Below, piece after piece: positions 1 to 6,670 of a stretch of DNA of 13,223 nt. How positions within the stretch are numbered: position 1 is the stretch's first letter; the number at the start of each line of letters is the position of its first letter. The position numbers were made by a program, and so were the translations under genes. Below the pieces are notes generated by a model that did no database searches, was not told where the DNA came from, and saw nothing but the letters and a program-made list of their open reading frames with translations. Origin of the DNA: an uncultured Alphaproteobacteria bacterium (GTDB lineage Bacteria; Pseudomonadota; Alphaproteobacteria; CASFRQ01; SAAU01); the NCBI GenBank assembly GCA_949296785.1, contig CASFRQ010000072.1, forward strand, positions 1 to 13,223, written 5' to 3'.

Positions 1-1
1 C

Positions 2-463
2 CGTCTCTTCTTTCTGATTGGGGGGAAAAAATACGCACCTTCCTGGGAAAAAACGGGGAAACTATTATCCGTTTTACCGAAGAAAGCTACCTTGGGCGGT
101 TGCCTGTTTTTACGCCGCCCGGAAGGGATTTTTATCTGCAAAGAGCCGGCCCGGATTGAAAAAGAAAAAGCTCTTTTCCCCGGGGAAGCCGTTCTTTGGG
201 ACAGGTTCTTTGTTAAAACGGAAGAAAAAGCCGTCGTTTCTTCCTTAAAGAAAGCGATTGTCAAAGGAATTCCTGCCGAAGTTCAAAAAAGTTGGCCCGC
301 ATTTTACAGCGCAGACGGCAAAAAAACACTTTTAAGCATCCCCTCCCTTGACAGGAGCAAAGAAAAACCTCATTTTAATGAGAGTCGGAAGTTTGAATGC
401 GTTTTCTTAAACGCTTTTGATTTTACACAAGAAAGATGGAAGCAAGATGCCGAAACAAAATAA
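2..463 (+). CDS. tilS: tRNA(Ile)-lysidine synthase, C-terminal part (5' truncated by window edge)
   Basis: This is the last 153 codons of TilS, the cytoplasmic ATP-dependent enzyme that converts the wobble cytidine of tRNA-Ile(CAU) to lysidine. The reading frame enters from the left edge and ends with TAA at 461-463. The catalytic N-terminal ATPase domain lies outside the window. What is visible is the substrate-binding C-terminal region, with the TLGGC motif at codons 30-34, then an ICKEPAR stretch and a LFPGEAVLWDRFF stretch that match the alphaproteobacterial pattern of TLGGC, I-REPA and LAPGE-LWDGRF. A second frame is also open over the first 155 bases but lacks these motifs, so I do not infer a frameshift. 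The 3' end overlaps the start of ftsH by 17 bp, so the two are probably translationally coupled; tilS followed by ftsH is a conserved alphaproteobacterial order. The identification rests on these motifs and on synteny. Confidence 0.85.
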   Translation, partial: RLFFLIGGKKYAPSWEKTGKLLSVLPKKATLGGCLFLRRPEGIFICKEPARIEKEKALFPGEAVLWDRFFVKTEEKAVVSSLKKAIVKGIPAEVQKSWPAFYSADGKKTLLSIPSLDRSKEKPHFNESRKFECVFLNAFDFTQERWKQDAETK

Positions 464-2486
464 AACAAAACAAAATTTTCTTTTTTGGGTCCTGATATTT
501 TTGGCCCTTGTCGCGGCGGCGAATTTCTTTTACACGCCGAAAGCAACCCCTAAAACCCAACAGCTTTCTTTTTCAGAGCTTTCAAGCAAAGCAAAGGAAG
601 GAAACATTAAAGAAATCCAATTCCGCGGACGGGCGGCCTACGGAACCCTTAAAGACGGAGGGAATTTTGAAAGCTACCTGCCGCAAGAAGCGGATATTCT
701 TCCTGTTTTGGAACAAGGTGGAGCAGATATTTCCGCTGTCCCTTTAACACAGGAAACTTCTTTTTTGTTGGATATCTTTATCTCCTGGTTTCCGTTACTG
801 CTCTTCATCGGCATTTGGGTTTTCTTTGTTAGGCAAATGTCCGCCGGTAACGGTAAAGCAATGAGTTTTGGCAAGTCTCGGGCCCGACTTTTAGGCGGAC
901 AAGGGCAGGTAACATTCCAAGATGTCGCCGGTATTGACGAGGCAAAAGAGGAATTGACCGAGATTGTGGACTATCTGAAAGAGCCGGCAAAATTCCAAAG
1001 ACTCGGCGGCAGAATCCCAAAAGGAGTTCTGCTGGTCGGAGCACCGGGAACAGGCAAAACCCTTTTGGCGAAGGCTATTGCCGGCGAAGCGAAAGTTCCT
1101 TTCTTTACCATATCCGGTTCCGACTTCGTTGAAATGTTCGTCGGTGTCGGCGCTTCCCGCGTTCGAGACATGTTTGAACAGGCGAAAAGAAACGCTCCCT
1201 GTATTGTCTTTATTGACGAGATAGACGCTGTCGGCCGGCACAGAGGCGCAGGACTTGGCGGCGGAAACGATGAGCGTGAACAGACTTTGAACCAGCTCCT
1301 TGTGGAAATGGACGGTTTTGAAACAAATTCCGGCGTCATCCTTATCGCGGCGACAAACAGACCCGATGTTCTGGATCCGGCTCTCTTGCGTCCGGGAAGG
1401 TTTGACAGGCAAGTCGTCGTCCCCAACCCTGATGTCAAAGGAAGAGAAGCAATTCTTAAGGTTCATACGAAAAAAGTTCCTTTGTCATCGGATGTAGATA
1501 TTTCCGTTCTGGCGCGCGGAACACCGGGTTTTTCGGGAGCGGACCTGGCCAACCTTGTCAATGAAGGCGCTTTGCTGGCCGCCAGGCGCAACCAGTTAAA
1601 AGTAACAATGCAGGATCTGGAGGATGCGAAGGATAAAGTTCTCATGGGTTCGGAACGTCGTTCCATGGTCATGGACGATGATGAAAAGAAAATGACGGCT
1701 TATCATGAGGCGGGGCATGCCATCTGTTCCCTTCATCTTCCGGAAGCGGATCCTTTGCATAAGGTCACAATTATCCCGAGAGGAAGGGCTCTGGGCGTAA
1801 CGATGCAGTTGCCGGAAAAAGACAAATATTCCGTTTCTCAAACCGCTCTAAAAACCCGATTGAGCATTTTATTCGGCGGCCGGGTGGCGGAAGAGATTAT
1901 CTTCGGAAAGGAACATGTTTCAACGGGAGCTTCAAACGATATCCAGGTAGCCTCCAAGATAGCGCGCCGAATGGTCACTCAGTGGGGAATGAGCGACAAA
2001 CTTGGTCCGATTTCTTATGATGAACCGGACGAAGAGGTTTTCTTGGGTTATTCCTTGGCCAAAAGAAAGAATATCGCCGATGATACGGCTTTGCAAATAG
2101 ACGAAGAAATCAAACATGTGATTATGGAAGCCTATGAAAGAACACGGCAAATTCTGACAGATAATAGAAAAGAGTTGGAGCTGCTGGCTCAAGGGCTGGT
2201 GGAACACGAAACCCTTTCCGGGGATGAAATCGGACTTCTTTTATCCGGCAAAACACTTTCCAGAAAAAAGCAAGTCAAAAAGAAAGCCCGGCCGACAGTT
2301 CCGTCCACGGTTTCTTCTGAAGAAAAGCAAAACGGTCCCTCCCTTTCCGCAGATAAAGAAAAAACGGAAAACGAAAAAGACAGTGAGGAGAAAAAAAGCC
2401 AACAAAAAGCCGAAACCGGAACAAGAAAGGAAAAAAAAACAGGTACCGGCCGTAAAAAAAGCCAAAAAGAAGCTAAGAAAGAATAA
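447..2486 (+). CDS. ftsH: ATP-dependent zinc metalloprotease FtsH
   Basis: FtsH is a hexameric inner-membrane AAA+ protease that degrades misfolded membrane proteins and short-lived regulators. The encoded protein is 679 residues. Membrane helices lie at about 11-29 and 106-128 with a short periplasmic domain between them. The Walker A motif GAPGTGKT is at 198-205 and Walker B IVFIDEID at 253-260, followed by the second region of homology (TNRPDVLDPALLRPGRFD). The zinc site HEAGH is at 420-424, with the third ligand likely Asp498. I chose ATG 447 because GGAAG lies just upstream and the protein then begins a few polar residues before TM1; an in-frame TTG at 417 has no such support. From about residue 600 the protein carries an 80-residue Lys/Glu/Ser/Thr-rich tail that is longer and more charged than in the usual 610-650 residue family members. 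lgt begins 17 bp after the stop. Confidence 0.98.
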   Translation: MPKQNKTKQNFLFWVLIFLALVAAANFFYTPKATPKTQQLSFSELSSKAKEGNIKEIQFRGRAAYGTLKDGGNFESYLPQEADILPVLEQGGADISAVPLTQETSFLLDIFISWFPLLLFIGIWVFFVRQMSAGNGKAMSFGKSRARLLGGQGQVTFQDVAGIDEAKEELTEIVDYLKEPAKFQRLGGRIPKGVLLVGAPGTGKTLLAKAIAGEAKVPFFTISGSDFVEMFVGVGASRVRDMFEQAKRNAPCIVFIDEIDAVGRHRGAGLGGGNDEREQTLNQLLVEMDGFETNSGVILIAATNRPDVLDPALLRPGRFDRQVVVPNPDVKGREAILKVHTKKVPLSSDVDISVLARGTPGFSGADLANLVNEGALLAARRNQLKVTMQDLEDAKDKVLMGSERRSMVMDDDEKKMTAYHEAGHAICSLHLPEADPLHKVTIIPRGRALGVTMQLPEKDKYSVSQTALKTRLSILFGGRVAEEIIFGKEHVSTGASNDIQVASKIARRMVTQWGMSDKLGPISYDEPDEEVFLGYSLAKRKNIADDTALQIDEEIKHVIMEAYERTRQILTDNRKELELLAQGLVEHETLSGDEIGLLLSGKTLSRKKQVKKKARPTVPSTVSSEEKQNGPSLSADKEKTENEKDSEEKKSQQKAETGTRKEKKTGTGRKKSQKEAKKE

Positions 2487-2503
2487 AAGAAGGATTGGAA
2501 AAA

Positions 2504-3325
2504 ATGCACGAAGGCCTTGACTTTCCAAATTTGGATCCTGTTGCTTTGGATTTAGGATTCCTAGCCATCAGATGGTATTCTCTGGCTTACATTTTCGGTA
2601 TACTGGGGGCGTGGTTTCTTTTAAGAAAAATGTCCGTCTTTTCAAAGTCCGTCTTTACCGTCCTGAAAATAGACGATTTCCTTTTATGGGGAATGTTGGG
2701 CATCCTTATCGGCGGAAGGTTGGGATATGTTCTTTTTTATAATCTGCCCTAGTACAAGGAGTATCCCGCGGAAATCTTTGCTCTTTGGAAAGGGGGCATG
2801 TCTTTTCACGGCGGGCTTTTGGGCGTGATTCTCGCTCTTGTTCTCTTCTGTTGGAAAAAGAAGATAAATTTGCTGGAAGTCGGAGATATGGTTGCCTGTG
2901 TGGCGCCTATAGGACTGTTTTTAGGTAGGCTCGCCAATTTTATCAATGGCGAATTATTCGGGCGCGTCACACAGAATGTTCCCTGGGCCATTCGTTTTCC
3001 GGCAGGAGGATTTCTGCCGCGCCATCCCAGTCAGCTGTATGAGGCTGTAATGGAAGGAATTGTCCTTTTTTGTCTTTTAAACAGTATATGGTGGTTTTCA
3101 AAACAGGCAAGAAAAATAAAAGGATTGACCTCCGGCTTGTTTTTTATTTTTTACGGCACTTTCAGATTTGGATTGGAGTATTTTAGAGAACCGGATGCCC
3201 ATCTGGGCTTCGTATACAAAAATTTTACCACAGGACAGCTTTTATGCGTTCCGATGATTATTTTCGGCGCTTTGCTCGTTCTTTATTCAATTGTTATTTT
3301 TCTCAGGCAGAAAAAAGGTGTATAA
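2504..3325 (+). CDS. lgt: Prolipoprotein diacylglyceryl transferase with an in-frame TAG at codon 83
   Basis: Lgt is the inner-membrane enzyme that moves diacylglycerol from phosphatidylglycerol onto the lipobox cysteine of prolipoproteins. The frame from ATG 2504 (AGGA upstream) to TAA 3323-3325 is the normal family length, 273 codons. It contains GGRLGYVLFYN, the HGG motif with His102, GRLANFINGELFGR with Arg142 (matching E. coli Arg143), RHPSQLYEA, and EYFREPD with Arg228. It is broken only by TAG at 2750-2752, where relatives typically have an aromatic residue after the FYNLP stretch. The family match resumes in the same frame directly afterwards (AEIFALWKGGMSFHGG), so there is no frameshift. 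As written, translation would stop after 82 residues. An ATG at 2798, preceded by a purine-rich GGAAAGGGGGC, could restart a 175-residue piece, but it is the Met of a conserved internal motif. Nonsense mutation, base-call error and readthrough all remain possible. The stop codon overlaps the next start by one base. Confidence 0.9.
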
Positions 3326-3999
3326 TGGGGAAAGCAAAATCTTTTTGGGATGGTTTTGTCCGTCTCGTGAAATTTAAAATTCTCGTGCCTATTTTAAGAA
3401 GCAACCAACCGCCTTCCTATACCGCTAGAGGGTCTTTGGTTGGTCTTATATGGGCCATGACGCCGCTTATCGGTGTTCAAATGTACTTGGTTTTTATGAC
3501 CTGGCTGATTGCAAAAAAATTTTTTAAATGGGATTTTAACCTGCCGATTGCCTTAGCTTGGACATGGGTAACCAATGTCTTTACCTTAGCACCGACCTAT
3601 TATCTTTTTTTTGTCACCGGAAAAATCTTAATGGGACAGTTCCAGCAGATAGGTTATGAGGCATTCAATTCTTTTATTTCCCCCTTTAAAGAAGATGTTT
3701 CCATTTGGGAGGCTTTCATTCTTTTCTTTAAGCTGTTCTTGAAAGATTGGGGAATTGCCATGATGTTGGGTTGTGTTCCCTGGGCGATTTTTTGCGGATG
3801 GCTCGGTTATTACTCCACTTTGAAATGGATTAACACAAGAGACGCAAGACGTGCAAAAATCGCGGCATTGCGAAAAATGCATCCTATTCGGCATTTAAAA
3901 GAAAAACACCAGGAAAAGAAGGAATTGCGACAACAACAAAAAGAATTAAGAGAAGAAAAAGCGAAAACATCGGAGCAAAAACAGTCCGACTCCGGTTAA
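3325..3999 (+). CDS. DUF2062 domain membrane protein
   Basis: The protein is 224 residues and matches the DUF2062 family of small integral membrane proteins, whose biochemical role is unknown. Recognisable DUF2062 features are ARGSLVGLIWAMTPLIGVQM at about 34-53, a hydrophobic segment at about 47-63, the WTWVTNVFTLAPTYYLFF segment at about 79-96, and a third hydrophobic segment at about 143-162. The C-terminal 55 residues are rich in Lys, Glu, Gln and Arg and probably form a cytoplasmic coil. The start ATG 3325 overlaps the lgt stop in the string TAATG, which implies coupled translation with lgt; an upstream in-frame start at 3244 would lie inside lgt and is not credible. Its place between lgt and pgeF suggests an envelope role, but I infer that from position only. 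pgeF follows after a 68-bp gap with its own ribosome binding site. Confidence 0.85.
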   Translation: MGKAKSFWDGFVRLVKFKILVPILRSNQPPSYTARGSLVGLIWAMTPLIGVQMYLVFMTWLIAKKFFKWDFNLPIALAWTWVTNVFTLAPTYYLFFVTGKILMGQFQQIGYEAFNSFISPFKEDVSIWEAFILFFKLFLKDWGIAMMLGCVPWAIFCGWLGYYSTLKWINTRDARRAKIAALRKMHPIRHLKEKHQEKKELRQQQKELREEKAKTSEQKQSDSG

Positions 4000-4067
4000 T
4001 CCGCCGCAAACGGGTTAAAAACGGCAGAGTTGCCTTATAAAAAAACCTCTAAAAAGAAGGAATAAAC

Positions 4068-4706
4068 ATGATAAAATCTGAACTTTTATCCTCTCTGTCT
4101 TTCATTGGACATGGTTTTTTTAATAAAAACGATTCCAAAGACTTGGAAAATCCAATCACATTAAAACAAATCCACTCACCGGAAGTCGTTGTGTTAAACC
4201 ATTCTCCCGAAAAAGAGGAAATGTTTGAAGCCGATGGCCTTGTTACCTCCGAAAAAGGATTGTGTTTAACCATTAAAACGGCGGATTGTGCTCCTGTTTT
4301 ATTCGCGGACCCCGACGCCCGGATTATCGGGGCGGCGCACGCCGGATGGAAAGGAGCTTTGGGAGGGATTTTGGAAAGAACCCTTCTGACCATGATTAAA
4401 GAAGGGGCGCATCTTTCCTCTATACGCGCCGCCATCGGTCCTTGTCTGCAGAAAAAAAGCTTTATAGTCAAAGAAGACATGAAAAACCTGTTTCCGATAA
4501 GCGACTCACGCTTTTTTACGGAAGAAAACAGGGAAATTCATTTTGATTTTGAAAGTTATGTCATATCAAGATTACTGGCGTCGGGAATAAGATCGGAACA
4601 TCTTTCCGCCAGTGGCGTGGACACTTATTCTTCCAAAGATTATTTAAGCTACCGAAGGGAACCTGAAAACCCTGCGCGCGAGTACTCGGCGATTTGGATA
4701 AAATAG
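4068..4706 (+). CDS. pgeF: Peptidoglycan editing factor PgeF (YfiH/LACC1 family)
   Basis: This 212-residue protein belongs to the YfiH/PgeF family (multicopper polyphenol oxidase/laccase-like fold). In E. coli the family member prevents wrong residues from being built into peptidoglycan stem peptides, and related proteins act on purine nucleosides. The conserved metal-site residues are present: KQIH with His36, TADCAPVLF with Cys74 and HAGWKG with His91. The AAIGPC motif contains Cys126. The length is slightly short of the usual 230-260 residues, with a compact N-terminus. The start at 4068 is supported by AGAAGGA seven bases upstream. It is the last gene of the tilS-ftsH-lgt-DUF2062 string. 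It ends TAG immediately followed by TAA, a tandem stop. Confidence 0.92.
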   Translation: MIKSELLSSLSFIGHGFFNKNDSKDLENPITLKQIHSPEVVVLNHSPEKEEMFEADGLVTSEKGLCLTIKTADCAPVLFADPDARIIGAAHAGWKGALGGILERTLLTMIKEGAHLSSIRAAIGPCLQKKSFIVKEDMKNLFPISDSRFFTEENREIHFDFESYVISRLLASGIRSEHLSASGVDTYSSKDYLSYRREPENPAREYSAIWIK

Positions 4707-5104
4707 TAACCAAGCAAAAAGTATTTAAAAAATTTTCATTGCTTCCTGTCGTCTTCCCGATTATTTTCCGTATTTACATGGATTCTTTAAGGAAAACAAA
4801 TCATTAACAGGTTCACCTGACAGAAATGTGCCTCTGAAGAATTTGCCCGATAACCTCGCGGACAGATTAAGTCAATAATACGCCCACGGAAACAAATCTT
4901 TTGAGATTTTACACGATGAACCGGAAAAGAAGAAATTTTAAGCGCGGTTGAAAGCTTTCCCATTGACAAACATTCTGAAAATTTCAGAGGAAACAGCTTT
5001 TTATAAAATATGGCATACTTTCTCCGGTTTTCCGAAAATAAAAAATAAACCGGACACCTTTTCGTTAAAACACGGTGAATATACTAAAAGTTTGAAAAAA
5101 TGAA
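4707..5104. other. Intergenic region without a recognised gene, containing two hairpins
   Basis: I recognise no gene in this stretch. It contains a 15-base perfect palindrome at 4974-4988 (TCTGAAA, A, TTTCAGA) and an 8-bp inverted repeat at 5023-5030 and 5047-5054 (TCCGGTTT and AAACCGGA, 16-base loop). The second is followed by a short T-rich stretch and could terminate the pgeF transcript. One + strand frame (codons starting at 4732 and running to about 5100) reads plausibly protein-like but is cut by two TAA codons. It might be a decayed gene, though I cannot match it to anything. A TTGACA at 4963 has no -10 partner at a normal distance. Confidence 0.4.
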
Positions 5105-5147
5105 ACAAAAAAGGGCTTCAAAGATGCTTCTTATAAGGAAGCCTTTT
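5105..5147. terminator. Bidirectional intrinsic terminator between pgeF and rnd
   Basis: GGCTTC at 5114-5119 pairs with GAAGCC at 5138-5143. The stem extends through AAAA at 5109-5112 with TTTT at 5144-5147, leaving one G bulged. On the - strand the stem is followed by six T. On the + strand it is followed by TTTTAAT. This suits the convergent arrangement of the pgeF operon and rnd. A competing inner stem, GCTTC at 5126-5130 with GAAGC at 5138-5142, is also possible. Confidence 0.7.
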
Positions 5148-5220
5148 AATATACAACAGAACAACTCTCGGTTCCATAAAAACAATCCCAAACTCCGATG
5201 GGAAAGACAGCAAATTCCAT
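5146..5220 (-). CDS. Candidate 24-residue small protein with consensus Shine-Dalgarno
   Basis: On the - strand, ATG at 5220 is preceded by AAGGAGG (5226-5232) with a five-base spacer, the strongest ribosome binding site I saw in the window. The frame runs 24 codons to TAA at 5146-5148 and ends right where the terminator stem begins. The peptide starts MEFAVFPIGVWD, contains Cys13 and Cys20, ends SCSVVY, and is mostly hydrophobic and aromatic. I do not recognise it. It lies about 100 bases downstream of rnd on the same strand, so it could be the last cistron of the rnd transcript. A TTGAGA in the gap has only a poor -10 partner. A chance frame is the main alternative, because so short an ORF carries little statistical weight. 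The support is the ribosome binding site, its spacing and the tight fit to the terminator. Confidence 0.35.
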   Translation of the reverse strand: MEFAVFPIGVWDCFYGTESCSVVY

Positions 5221-5321
5221 CGTTGCCTCCTTATTCCGATACCGAACGATATGGGATAAAAAAACTTCTGCCTTTTCTCAATATGAGACATTTGTTTTCT
5301 TTATCGGAAAAAAGAAAAAAC

Positions 5322-6491
5322 TTAACTTTTACCCGTTATTTTCATTTTTTGCCCGACAGGATCAAAAAACAAACCGATTTTCCCCTCTATTAATTCCAAA
5401 GCATGACGTCCGAAAATATCAAAGCGCCAGCCTTTCATCGCCGGAACATCGGCATTTTTTCCCTCCGCGGCGATTTTTTCCAAATCTTCCGCATGACAAA
5501 TAATTTTAGGCGCCACTTGTTCCGTTTCACTGACACTTTCCAAAAGAAGGCGCAAAGCCTCCACACAACCATGACAAACTTTCTTTTTTTTCTGCTCCGT
5601 CAATAAAAGGAATTCCTTTTCTTCCTTCGGCGTCAGGCTTACATTTTTAATCAAATCAACAATTTCCTGCCCCCGGGCGTTTTTAGGAAAGTGTCCGGAA
5701 GACATTCCCCGCAGGCTTTTCAAAGCCTCCATACTTGTCGGACGAGCCATCGCCAGTTCTATCAAAGTATCGTCTTTCAACATGGAACGACGAGGTTTAT
5801 CGGCCCGTTGCGCATCCATTTCCCTCCATGCCGTCAATACCTGAAGCGTTTTCAGAACAAGCGGTTTTTTCGTGTTGATTTTTATTTTTCTCCAAAGTTG
5901 CATCAGATCCGGAGCATAAGTTTCAGGATTTAAAAGAATCTGCATTTCATCTTTCATCCACGAAGCCCGGTTCTTTTTTTCCAAAACTGCTCGGATTTTT
6001 TCATAAGCGGGAATTAGATAATGTACATCATTTAAAGCATATTTTATCTGAGCCTCAGACAAAGGACGTTTTGACCAGTCGGAAAAGCGCATTTCCTTTG
6101 TAATTTGAACATGAAGGAAAATATTCACAATACTTTGATAACTCACAGAATCCCCTAAACCGATGACCATTCCGGCCACCTGCGTGTCAAAAACGGGCGA
6201 AGGAATTTTATGATTTATATGGAAAAAAATTTCTATATCCTGCCGCGCGGCATGAAAGAGCTTTAAAACATCCGGACAAGCCAGCACCTCTGAAAACGAA
6301 GATAAATCCATCCCCGGCGCCAAAGGGTCAATGCAGTAATCCCCTTCCCCGTCGGATACCTGAATCAGACACAACTGCGGCCAATAAGTTTTTTCGCGGA
6401 TAAACTCCGTATCAACAGCAATCACCTTCCGCGCCATAAGCGTCCGACATAAACCGTCCAGCTTTTCTTTTGTATCAATATAACATTCCAT
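5322..6491 (-). CDS. rnd: Ribonuclease D
   Basis: This 389-residue protein is RNase D, a 3'-5' exoribonuclease of the DEDDy family that trims tRNA and other stable RNA 3' ends in the cytoplasm. The exonuclease residues are all present: DTEF with Asp27 and Glu29, FHAARQDIEIF with Asp85, and YALNDVHYL with Tyr151 and Asp155. An HRDC domain follows at about 210-290 (TAWREMDAQRADKPRR), and the remaining C-terminal part looks like the degenerate second HRDC of the family. Length is normal. The start ATG at 6491 has no recognisable Shine-Dalgarno, but a good promoter ends only seven bases upstream (see the promoter entry), so the message may be leaderless. It is transcribed towards pgeF and away from the pilin-like gene. 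Confidence 0.96.
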   Translation of the reverse strand: MECYIDTKEKLDGLCRTLMARKVIAVDTEFIREKTYWPQLCLIQVSDGEGDYCIDPLAPGMDLSSFSEVLACPDVLKLFHAARQDIEIFFHINHKIPSPVFDTQVAGMVIGLGDSVSYQSIVNIFLHVQITKEMRFSDWSKRPLSEAQIKYALNDVHYLIPAYEKIRAVLEKKNRASWMKDEMQILLNPETYAPDLMQLWRKIKINTKKPLVLKTLQVLTAWREMDAQRADKPRRSMLKDDTLIELAMARPTSMEALKSLRGMSSGHFPKNARGQEIVDLIKNVSLTPKEEKEFLLLTEQKKKKVCHGCVEALRLLLESVSETEQVAPKIICHAEDLEKIAAEGKNADVPAMKGWRFDIFGRHALELIEGKIGLFFDPVGQKMKITGKS

Positions 6492-6498
6492 AGGTACT

Positions 6499-6527
6499 TG
6501 TATAGTCTTGCCCTTTTATAAAATCAA
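6499..6527 (-). promoter_or_regulatory. Sigma-70-type promoter of rnd, placed for a leaderless transcript
   Basis: On the - strand, TTGATT (6522-6527) and TATACA (6499-6504) are separated by exactly 17 bases. Only seven bases (AGTACCT) separate the -10 hexamer from the rnd ATG, so the expected start of transcription falls at or one base before the initiation codon. No Shine-Dalgarno lies in that space. Confidence 0.6.
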
Positions 6528-6611
6528 GTTTTTTTCCACCCGTGACAGGGATAATTTAATCTAAAAAAACAAAGAATAAAAAACGCTTAGCCCCTTTTCC
6601 TGAAAAAAATA

Positions 6612-6640
6612 TTGTCTTCCATCGGCAAAAGTTGTAAAAT
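6612..6640 (+). promoter_or_regulatory. Sigma-70-type promoter of the pilin-like gene
   Basis: TTGTCT (6612-6617) and TAAAAT (6635-6640) are 17 bases apart. Transcription would start near 6647, giving a leader of about 24 bases that contains the AAGGAG ribosome binding site for the ATG at 6671. Confidence 0.5.
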
Positions 6641-6670
6641 TTAAAAAGTTTTTGTTAAAGGAGATAATTT

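Noticed and set aside
1..156. Alternative open frame at the left edge suggesting a frameshift in tilS
   Set aside because: The frame beginning at base 2 carries the family motifs (IGG, TLGGC, ICKEPA) without interruption, so the other frame is a shadow.
2504..3325. Genome-wide reassignment of TAG to an amino acid as the explanation for the lgt stop
   Set aside because: rpmJ ends in TAG exactly after its invariant RQG C-terminus and pgeF ends TAG TAA, so TAG behaves as a normal stop elsewhere in the window.
4963..5007. TTGACA at 4963 with TATAAA near 5002 as a promoter
   Set aside because: The two elements are more than 30 bases apart and no -10 lies at 16-18 bases.
5100..5503. Long + strand frames opposite the end of rnd
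   Set aside because: They are antisense to rnd or cross the terminator, lack ribosome binding sites and have compositions typical of reverse-strand shadows.
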